DNA of 5,241 nucleotides from Nitrospirota bacterium. Its GTDB lineage: Bacteria; Nitrospirota; JACRHJ01. Shown here in pieces: positions 1 to 4,775 of the stretch. The position numbers and the translations under genes were made by a program. The stretch spans positions 1-5,241 of the forward strand of contig JAJYGS010000098.1 of NCBI GenBank assembly GCA_021785055.1, written 5' to 3'. The stretch's first letter is position 1, and every line of letters starts with the position of its first letter. The notes below the pieces were generated by a model, which saw nothing but the letters and a program-made list of their open reading frames with translations, did no database searches and was not told the DNA's origin.

Positions 1-1
1 C

Positions 2-1354
2 CTGGAGTTTCCGAGCAACGTCATGGGCATGGCGCTCAACCTCGAAGACGACAACGTCGGCTCCGTCCTTTTCGGCGACGATACGCTGATTAAGGAAGGC
101 GACATAGTAAAGCGCACGGGGCGCATCATGGAAGTCCCCGTCGGAGACGCCGTCATAGGGCGCATCGTAGACGGCATAGGCATGCCGCTCGACGGCAAAG
201 GGCCGATAGCGTCCACCGAGTCCAGGCGCGTCGAGGTCATAGCGCCCGGCATAGTAAAGCGCCAGCCGGTAAGAGAGCCTCTCCAGACGGGCATCAAGGC
301 GATAGACGCCCTTATCCCGATTGGCCGCGGACAGCGCGAGCTTATAATCGGAGACCGGCAGACGGGCAAGACCGCCGTCGCTATCGACACCATAATCAAC
401 CAGAAGGGCAAGGACGTCGTCTGCATATACGTCGCCGTCGGCCAGAAGCGCTCCACCGTCGCCCGCGTCATGAAGACCCTCGAGGAGCACGGCGCGATGG
501 ACTACACCGTCATCGTCTCGGCGTCGGCGTCGGATGCGGCCTCGCTCCAGTTCATCGCCCCCTATACCGGCTGCACCATCGGCGAATACTTCCGCGACAA
601 CGGCAAGCACGCCCTCATAATATACGACGATTTGTCCAAGCAGGCCGTCGCCTACAGGCAGCTCTCCCTTCTGCTCAGGCGCCCGCCAGGCCGCGAGGCG
701 TATCCGGGCGACGTCTTCTACCTGCATTCGAGGCTCCTTGAGCGCGCGGCGAAGCTCTCCGACGAGCTGGGCGGCGGCTCCCTTACGGCGCTTCCGATAA
801 TAGAGACGCAGGCGGGCGACGTCTCCGCCTACATCCCGACGAACGTCATATCCATCACGGACGGCCAGATATTCCTGGAGTCGGACCTCTTCTACTCGGG
901 CGTCCGGCCCGCGCTGAACGTCGGCCTCTCCGTCTCCCGCGTCGGCGGCTCCGCACAGATAAAGGCGATGAAGCAGGTCGCAGGCTCGCTGAAGCTCGAC
1001 CTCGCGCAGTTCCGCGAGCTTGCCGCGTTCGCGCAGTTCGGCGCCGACCTCGACAAGGCCACGCAGAACCAGCTGGCGAGAGGCCAGAGGATGGTGGAGA
1101 TACTGAAGCAGAACCAGTATTCCGCCATGAGCGTGGCAAACCAGATTCTCATAATCTTCGCCGCGACGAACGGCTTCGTCGACGACGTGCCCATCGGCTC
1201 GATAAGGAAGTTCGAGGCCGACCTTTTGAAGTTCCTCGAACTCCAGCACCCGGCAATAGCCAAGGAGATAGGGGAGAAAAAGGCGATAAGCGACGAACTC
1301 AAAGAGAAGATGAAATCGGCGATCGAAGAGTTCAAGAAGACGTTCGCGGTCTAA
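2..1354 (+). CDS. atpA: F1F0 ATP synthase subunit alpha, 5' end missing
   Basis: Alpha subunit of the F1 head, which forms the alpha3beta3 ring with beta and holds the non-catalytic nucleotide sites. The reading frame is open from base 2, giving 450 residues; the ATG at 23 is internal, because residues before it (LEFPSNV) already match the family. By comparison with the usual length of about 500 residues, roughly 50 N-terminal residues lie outside the window. In this partial protein, Walker A GDRQTGKT is at 117-124, the Walker B region LIIYDD ends at 210, the alpha/beta family signature PALNVGLSVS is at 303-312, and the arginine finger that reaches into the catalytic site is R313 (codon 938-940). 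The helical C-terminal domain is complete and the stop is TAA. atpG follows after 9 bases, so the two are surely co-transcribed. No damage is seen. Identification is secure. Confidence 0.98.
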   Translation: MEFPSNVMGMALNLEDDNVGSVLFGDDTLIKEGDIVKRTGRIMEVPVGDAVIGRIVDGIGMPLDGKGPIASTESRRVEVIAPGIVKRQPVREPLQTGIKAIDALIPIGRGQRELIIGDRQTGKTAVAIDTIINQKGKDVVCIYVAVGQKRSTVARVMKTLEEHGAMDYTVIVSASASDAASLQFIAPYTGCTIGEYFRDNGKHALIIYDDLSKQAVAYRQLSLLLRRPPGREAYPGDVFYLHSRLLERAAKLSDELGGGSLTALPIIETQAGDVSAYIPTNVISITDGQIFLESDLFYSGVRPALNVGLSVSRVGGSAQIKAMKQVAGSLKLDLAQFRELAAFAQFGADLDKATQNQLARGQRMVEILKQNQYSAMSVANQILIIFAATNGFVDDVPIGSIRKFEADLLKFLELQHPAIAKEIGEKKAISDELKEKMKSAIEEFKKTFAV

Positions 1355-1360
1355 GGGGGG
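1353..1360 (+). promoter_or_regulatory. Ribosome binding site of atpG
   Basis: The sequence AAGGGGGG overlaps the last two bases of the atpA stop codon and ends 3 bases before the atpG ATG at 1364. It pairs well with the anti-Shine-Dalgarno end of 16S rRNA and fixes the start. The overlap with the stop codon suggests translational coupling of gamma to alpha. Confidence 0.7.
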
Positions 1361-1363
1361 TCG

Positions 1364-2227
1364 ATGGCTGGCTCAAGGGATATATTAAGAAGGATCCGCA
1401 GCGTAAAGAACACGCAGCAGATCACAAAGGCGATGAAGGCGGTCTCGGCCTCGAAGCTTAAAAAAGCGCAGGCCGCGATGCTTGCCACCCGCCCCTATGC
1501 GAACATGCTGGTCTCGGTACTCGGCAACCTCGCGGCAAGGGCGCCGAGGGAATACCACCCGCTGCTCGCGCACAGGGGATGCCGCCGCATAGAGTTCCTG
1601 GTGATTACCTCCGACCGCGGTCTCTGCGGCGCGTTCAACACCAATATAATGAAGCGGGCGGTCGCGCTCTACCACGAGAAAAAGGTAAACGGATGCGACC
1701 TCACACTGAACATCGTGGGACGGAAGGGCAGGGACTACCTGACGCGCAGGGACTACGGCATCAGGAAGGACTGGACGGGCATCTCCGGCCACCTGAACTA
1801 CTCCCACGCCGCGACGATAGCGTCCGAGATTATCGAGAACTACATCAACGCCGAGGTGGACGAGGTCTACGTCATCTACAACGAGTTCAAGACCGCGCTC
1901 TCCCAGACGGTAATCGCCGAGAAGATACTGCCCATAGAGCCGCCGAAGACGGATGTGGAAATCTCCTCCGGAGACTATATATACGAGCCGGGGCCGGAGG
2001 CCGTGCTCGACACGCTCCTGCCGAAGCACGTGGAGTTCCAGGTCTACAGGGCGCTTAGGGAGTCCGAGGCCTCGGAGCTCGGCGCCAGGATGACGGCTAT
2101 GGACGCGGCGTCCAACAACGCCAAGGAGATGATAGGCAAGCTGACGCTCAAATACAACAAGGCGCGCCAGGCCGCCATCACGAAAGAACTGATGGAAATA
2201 ATCGGCGGCGCCGAGGCGCTGAAATAG
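1364..2227 (+). CDS. atpG: F1F0 ATP synthase subunit gamma
   Basis: Gamma is the central rotor shaft that turns inside the alpha3beta3 ring and couples proton flow through F0 to ATP synthesis. The 287 residues match the usual bacterial length. The N-terminal helix carries the conserved segment SVKNTQQITKAMKAVSASKL (residues 13-32), the middle Rossmann-like part has SDRGLCG at 83-89, and the C-terminal helix ends with ITKELMEIIGGAEA (272-285), which fits the PROSITE gamma signature. The N- and C-terminal helices form the coiled coil of the shaft. The extra cysteine-bearing loop of chloroplast gamma is absent, so thiol control is not expected. The start ATG is supported by the G-rich ribosome binding site and by alignment to the family N terminus. 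atpD follows after 10 bases. Confidence 0.97.
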   Translation: MAGSRDILRRIRSVKNTQQITKAMKAVSASKLKKAQAAMLATRPYANMLVSVLGNLAARAPREYHPLLAHRGCRRIEFLVITSDRGLCGAFNTNIMKRAVALYHEKKVNGCDLTLNIVGRKGRDYLTRRDYGIRKDWTGISGHLNYSHAATIASEIIENYINAEVDEVYVIYNEFKTALSQTVIAEKILPIEPPKTDVEISSGDYIYEPGPEAVLDTLLPKHVEFQVYRALRESEASELGARMTAMDAASNNAKEMIGKLTLKYNKARQAAITKELMEIIGGAEALK

Positions 2228-2233
2228 GGGGGA
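2227..2233 (+). promoter_or_regulatory. Ribosome binding site of atpD
   Basis: The sequence GGGGGGA begins at the last base of the atpG stop codon and ends 4 bases before the atpD ATG at 2238. It repeats the layout seen between atpA and atpG: a run of six G abutting the stop codon. Confidence 0.7.
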
Positions 2234-2237
2234 TACA

Positions 2238-3656
2238 ATGAATGAAGGGACGATAGTACAGGTTATTGGCCCGGTCGTGGACATCGAGTTCACCGAAGGC
2301 CTGCCGGCCATTTACAACGCCATACTCATCCGGCAGGACGCCGACGCCGCCGCCGGGACTCCGGCCTTCAACCTCACGCTGGAAGTCGCCATGCACCTTG
2401 GCGAGTCCCGCGTGCGCACCGTCGCCATGTCCTCGACGGACGGCCTGGTGCGCGGCATGAAGGCCACTGACACGGGCAAGCCCATCACGATGCCGTGCGG
2501 ACGCGAGACCCTGGGCAGGATCATGAACGTCGTCGGCGACCCGGTCGACGAAAAGGGGCCGATTCACGCGAAGAACTTCCTCCCCATTCACCGACCCGCG
2601 CCATCCTTCGAGGACCAGTCCACGTCCACGGAGATGTTCGTCACGGGCCTTAAGGTCATCGACCTCCTCGCGCCTTATACGAAGGGCGGCAAGACCGGCC
2701 TCTTCGGCGGCGCGGGCGTCGGCAAGACGGTTCTCATCATGGAGCTTATACGAAACGTCGCCCAGGAGCACGGCGGCTTCTCGGTCTTCGCCGGCGTCGG
2801 CGAGCGTACCCGCGAAGGCAACGACCTCTGGCTCGAAATGAAGGAGTCCGGCGTCATCGACAAGACCGCGCTCATCTACGGACAGATGAACGAGCCGCCG
2901 GGCGCGAGGCTCAGGATAGGCCTCTCCGCCCTTACCGCCGCCGAATACTTCCGCGACGCCGAGGGCCAGGACGTGCTCCTGTTCGTCGATAACATATTCC
3001 GTTTCACGCAGGCAGGCTCCGAGGTCTCGGCGCTTCTTGGCCGCATGCCCTCCGCCGTCGGCTACCAGCCCACGCTCTCCACGGAGATGGGCGCGCTCCA
3101 GGAGCGCATCACATCCACGAAGAAAGGCTCCATCACCTCCGTCCAGGCCATATACGTCCCGGCGGACGACCTGACAGACCCTGCCCCGGCGACTGCCTTC
3201 GCGCACCTTGACGCCACGACGGTTCTCTCAAGGCAGATTGCGGAGCTCGGCATATACCCGGCGGTCGATCCGCTCGACTCCACCTCCAGGATTCTCGACC
3301 CGCGCATCGTCGGCGAGGAACACTACAACGTGGCCAGGAAGGTGCAGGTGGTACTCCAGAGATATAAGGAACTCCAGGACATCATCGCCATCCTCGGCAT
3401 GGAAGAGCTTTCGGAAGACGACAAGCTGGTCGTCAACCGCGCAAGGAAGATACAGAGGTTCCTCTCCCAGCCGTTCTTCGTGGCGGAGGCCTTCACCGGC
3501 ACACCCGGCCAGTACGTGCGCCTTGAGGATACCGTCAAGGGGTTCAAGGAAGTCGTCGATGGGAAGTATGACCACATCCCCGAGCAGGCGTTCTACATGA
3601 CTGGCGGGATAGCGGGAGTCCTGGAAAAGGCGGAGAAGCTCGGCGTGAAGGTGTAA
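2238..3656 (+). CDS. atpD: F1F0 ATP synthase subunit beta (catalytic)
   Basis: Beta carries the three catalytic sites that make ATP from ADP and phosphate. At 472 residues it is normal for the family. It opens with the N-terminal beta-barrel (GTIVQVIGPVVDIEF, 4-18). Walker A GGAGVGKT is at 157-164 with K163 and T164 contacting phosphate and Mg. The catalytic glutamate is E189 within GERTREGNDL, and the Walker B aspartate is D251 in VLLFVD. The alpha/beta signature PAVDPLDSTS is at 341-350. The DELSEED loop that pushes on gamma and contacts epsilon reads EELSEDD at 389-395, with acidic charge kept but residues swapped. The C-terminal helical domain is complete. The ATG has a good ribosome binding site and no competing start. 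The next gene, atpC, lies 108 bases away, much farther than the other gaps in this operon. Confidence 0.98.
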   Translation: MNEGTIVQVIGPVVDIEFTEGLPAIYNAILIRQDADAAAGTPAFNLTLEVAMHLGESRVRTVAMSSTDGLVRGMKATDTGKPITMPCGRETLGRIMNVVGDPVDEKGPIHAKNFLPIHRPAPSFEDQSTSTEMFVTGLKVIDLLAPYTKGGKTGLFGGAGVGKTVLIMELIRNVAQEHGGFSVFAGVGERTREGNDLWLEMKESGVIDKTALIYGQMNEPPGARLRIGLSALTAAEYFRDAEGQDVLLFVDNIFRFTQAGSEVSALLGRMPSAVGYQPTLSTEMGALQERITSTKKGSITSVQAIYVPADDLTDPAPATAFAHLDATTVLSRQIAELGIYPAVDPLDSTSRILDPRIVGEEHYNVARKVQVVLQRYKELQDIIAILGMEELSEDDKLVVNRARKIQRFLSQPFFVAEAFTGTPGQYVRLEDTVKGFKEVVDGKYDHIPEQAFYMTGGIAGVLEKAEKLGVKV

Positions 3657-3728
3657 AGAGGGCCAGGCCGGTTGCCGGAACGGTTATATAAGGTTGTCAA
3701 GACGGTCCGGGAACGATAGCGAATACTT

Positions 3729-3747
3729 GAGGCGCAAAAGACGCCTT
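3729..3747 (+). other. Small hairpin just upstream of the atpC ribosome binding site
   Basis: AGGCG (3730-3734) pairs with CGCCT (3742-3746) around the 7-base loop CAAAAGA, and an extra G-T pair is possible at 3729/3747. It ends 2 bases before the GGAAAG ribosome binding site of atpC. There is no T run after it, so it is not an intrinsic terminator. It could tune atpC translation or protect a processed mRNA end; the role is inference. The rest of the 3657-3764 spacer shows no gene and no convincing promoter. Confidence 0.4.
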
Positions 3748-3749
3748 CT

Positions 3750-3755
3750 GGAAAG
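3750..3755 (+). promoter_or_regulatory. Ribosome binding site that decides the atpC start
   Basis: GGAAAG lies 9 bases before the ATG at 3765 and 12 before the ATG at 3768. The longest open frame begins at a TTG at 3756, directly after this site, which leaves no room for ribosome placement. The ATG at 3765 is therefore preferred, and 3768 cannot be excluded. Confidence 0.5.
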
Positions 3756-3764
3756 TTGGGTGCA

Positions 3765-4169
3765 ATGATGGACAAGCTGACGCTCGAAATAGTCACGCCG
3801 GAGAAGAGGGTCGTCCGCGAGGAAGTGGACGAGGTCGTCTGCCCCGGCATAGAAGGAGAGTTCGGAGTCCTGCCCGGCCACACGCCGTTCCTGACCGCGC
3901 TCAGGATAGGCGAACTCAGCTACCGCCTGGGCAACGTCCGCAAGTATATAGCCGTTACCTGGGGCTATGCACAGGTCGATGGGGACAAGGTGGAGGTTCT
4001 TGCGGACATGGCCGAGACCGCCGAGGAGATAGACCTCCGCCGTGCTGAGGAAGAGAAAACGAGGGCCGAGGGCATACTCCGGGGCCAGCCCGCAGAAGTC
4101 GAGTTCGAGAAGGGCCAGGTCTCCCTGGAAAAGGCCATAATCAGGATACAGGTCGCCGGCAAGAAATAA
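3765..4169 (+). CDS. atpC: F1F0 ATP synthase subunit epsilon
   Basis: Epsilon sits at the foot of the gamma shaft, joins it to the c-ring, and can inhibit ATP hydrolysis through its C-terminal helices. The 134 residues from ATG 3765 (133 from the adjacent ATG 3768) match the normal length. Residues 1 to about 85 form the beta-sandwich domain with the hallmark PGIEGEFGVLPGHTP (27-41). Residues from about 86 onward form the two-helix C-terminal domain, here with an insertion-free RAEEEKTRAE segment. The motif IDLRRA at 89-94 fits the I(L)DxxRA pattern known as the ATP-binding element of Bacillus PS3 epsilon, so ATP-sensitive folding of the C-terminal helices is possible, though other binding residues were not verified. 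The gene ends the ATP synthase operon with TAA. The 108-base gap from atpD means its translation is not coupled as in the upstream genes. Confidence 0.95.
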   Translation: MMDKLTLEIVTPEKRVVREEVDEVVCPGIEGEFGVLPGHTPFLTALRIGELSYRLGNVRKYIAVTWGYAQVDGDKVEVLADMAETAEEIDLRRAEEEKTRAEGILRGQPAEVEFEKGQVSLEKAIIRIQVAGKK

Positions 4170-4206
4170 CCGGCAGGCGGCCAGGGGAAGGCGCCGGCGA
4201 GCCGGG

Positions 4207-4245
4207 GGGCGAGAGGCGGCAAATCTTGCCATTACCGCCCCGCCC
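4207..4245 (+). terminator. GC-rich hairpin after atpC, possible operon end
   Basis: GGGCG (4207-4211) pairs with CGCCC (4241-4245), and after a small bulge GGCGG (4215-4219) pairs with CCGCC (4235-4239). An alternative inner stem GGCAA/TTGCC (4218-4222/4226-4230) is also possible. It lies 38-76 bases after the atpC stop, a suitable place for an operon end. No T run follows, so if it stops transcription it does so without the classic U-tract, or it only protects the mRNA 3' end. Confidence 0.3.
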
Positions 4246-4250
4246 GTTAG

Positions 4251-4274
4251 GGGCGCGCAATTTATTGCGCCCGT
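4251..4274. repeat. Palindromic direct repeat, copy 1
   Basis: CGCAATTTATTGCGCCCGT (4256-4274) recurs exactly at 4327-4345. This copy is itself palindromic: GCGCAAT (4255-4261) and ATTGCGC (4264-4270) are perfect arms, and GGGCGC (4251-4256) can pair with GCGCCC (4267-4272). The form, a self-complementary GC-rich outer part with an AT centre in an intergenic site, fits dispersed repetitive extragenic palindromes. Confidence 0.7.
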
Positions 4275-4326
4275 TGCCCGTCATTGCTCCCCGGCCCATA
4301 TGTTTTGAGACCCCATTACGACGTGA

Positions 4327-4345
4327 CGCAATTTATTGCGCCCGT
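4327..4345. repeat. Palindromic direct repeat, copy 2
   Basis: An exact 19-base copy of 4256-4274, 71 bases downstream. The identical part starts at the CGCAAT arm; the outer GGGCG on the left is not kept, so the palindrome is shorter (CGCAAT/ATTGCG). GTCATT follows both copies at slightly different distances (4280-4285 and 4358-4363). Confidence 0.7.
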
Positions 4346-4357
4346 CCCGTGCCGCCT

Positions 4358-4366
4358 GTCATTCCC
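4358..4366 (+). repeat. Half-copy of the GTCATTCCC repeat
   Basis: GTCATTCCC here is repeated exactly at 4385-4393, where it forms the left part of a full palindrome. At this site the right arm is missing, so it looks like a partial or decayed unit of the same repeat family. Confidence 0.4.
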
Positions 4367-4384
4367 TTCCCCCGCCCCATGCTC

Positions 4385-4408
4385 GTCATTCCCGTGAAAA
4401 CGGGAATC
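4385..4408. repeat. Dispersed palindromic repeat with GAAA loop (dRS3-like)
   Basis: ATTCCCGT (4388-4395) and ACGGGAAT (4400-4407) are perfect 8-bp arms around GAAA, a GNRA-type tetraloop in RNA. The pattern ATTCCC-N8-GGGAAT is that of the Neisseria dRS3 repeat, and close variants occur between genes in many other bacteria. Family membership is by pattern only; dispersal in this genome cannot be judged from one window. Confidence 0.65.
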
Positions 4409-4594
4409 CGGATGTTGCACATCGTTCCGAGGCAGCCGAGGAATCCGAAGTTTACCGTAAAAGTCAGGTATCGGGACGCCACGGAAAATTCGCTCCAACT
4501 GTTCCATCCTTTGGCACCCGATTGGGGAAGTTCGTTTTCAGGATATTCTACTGTTAATCGCCGTAACTCCTTATTCCCGCGTGATTATTTCTTT

Positions 4595-4609
4595 AAAAAT
4601 TGAATTTTT
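4595..4609. other. AT-only palindrome in an AT-rich island
   Basis: AAAAATT (4595-4601) and AATTTTT (4603-4609) are perfect arms around a single G. With no G-C pairs it would make a weak RNA hairpin, so it is a poor terminator. The A-tract/T-tract make-up suggests bent DNA or a protein-binding site; function unknown. Confidence 0.4.
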
Positions 4610-4633
4610 TCTCCGGTATCGAAAACACGGCTA

Positions 4634-4656
4634 AAAACGCCTCTGCGGGCGGTTTT
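4634..4656. terminator. Candidate bidirectional intrinsic terminator
   Basis: AAAACGCC (4634-4641) pairs with GGC-G-GTTTT (4648-4656, one bulged G) around a 6-base loop. On the + strand the stem ends in four T. On the - strand CGCC/GGCG is followed by five T, the better-looking terminator. It would end + strand read-through from the ATP synthase operon about 465 bases after atpC, and would shield the phosphatase promoter. No - strand gene is seen that would need it. Confidence 0.4.
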
Positions 4657-4684
4657 CAGGCCAAAAAACGGGCGCGGGGACGGG

Positions 4685-4730
4685 GTGATTTTACCTGCGG
4701 AAAAATGCGCTCAAGGGCATGTAAAATCAC
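4685..4730. promoter_or_regulatory. Inverted repeat upstream of the phosphatase gene, possible operator
   Basis: GTGATTTTAC (4685-4694) and GTAAAATCAC (4721-4730) are perfect 10-bp inverted arms. After one mismatch they continue with TGC/GCA (4696-4698/4717-4719). The core GTAAAAT occurs again at 4761-4767, inside the likely promoter. No T run follows, so it is not a terminator. A binding site for a dimeric regulator, or an RNA stem if transcription starts upstream, are both possible. Confidence 0.45.
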
Positions 4731-4758
4731 ACAAATACTATCATTCGGCGCAAAAAGA

Positions 4759-4767
4759 TGGTAAAAT
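4759..4767 (+). promoter_or_regulatory. Extended -10 promoter of the phosphatase gene
   Basis: TGGTAAAAT combines the TGn extension with TAAAAT, one base off the sigma-70 -10 consensus. No good -35 hexamer is found 16-18 bases upstream, as is usual for extended -10 promoters. Transcription would begin at about 4774-4776, at or next to the ATG at 4776, which gives a leaderless mRNA. Confidence 0.45.
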
Positions 4768-4775
4768 GCGCCACC

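Larger units (their letters stand above)
4170..4775. other. Long non-coding stretch between atpC and the phosphatase gene
   Basis: About 600 bases without a credible protein or RNA gene. Open frames on both strands here run through palindromic repeats, lack ribosome binding sites and show no family resemblance. Composition changes along it: very GC-rich with hairpins to about 4260, a repeat cluster to about 4410, then an AT-rich segment around 4540-4625 that stands out from the rest of the window, then a GC-rich block, then the control region of the phosphatase. Individual elements are listed separately. The stretch 4410-4540 holds nothing I can name. Confidence 0.7.

Noticed and set aside
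1385..2311. Open frame of 308 codons on the - strand opposite atpG
   Set aside because: Same cause as above; the + strand carries an intact gamma gene with all family motifs.
2178..3206. Long open frame of 342 codons on the - strand opposite atpD
   Set aside because: It is a shadow of atpD in a GC-rich sequence: low-complexity Arg/Gly/Val-rich translation, no family resemblance, no ribosome binding site.
3685..3727. TATATA at 3685-3690 and TTGTCA at 3694-3699 as an internal promoter for atpC
   Set aside because: TATATA has no -35 partner at 16-18 bases, and TTGTCA has no -10 hexamer at the right distance.
4251..4408. CRISPR array
   Set aside because: Only two copies of a 19-base repeat and two of a 9-base unit, with uneven spacing; no array of regular spacers.
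4511..4528. Sigma-54-like element beginning TTGGCAC
   Set aside because: The -24 half is good, but the -12 half reads GG where GC is required, and the nearest gene is about 250 bases away.
4226..4603. Open frame of 125 codons on the + strand after atpC
   Set aside because: It passes through both copies of the 19-base repeat and the GAAA palindrome, is rich in Pro/Arg, and has no ribosome binding site or recognisable motif.
4670..4685. G-quadruplex from GGG, GGGG and GGGG runs
   Set aside because: Only three close G runs; a fourth lies 18 or more bases away, so it does not meet the usual pattern.
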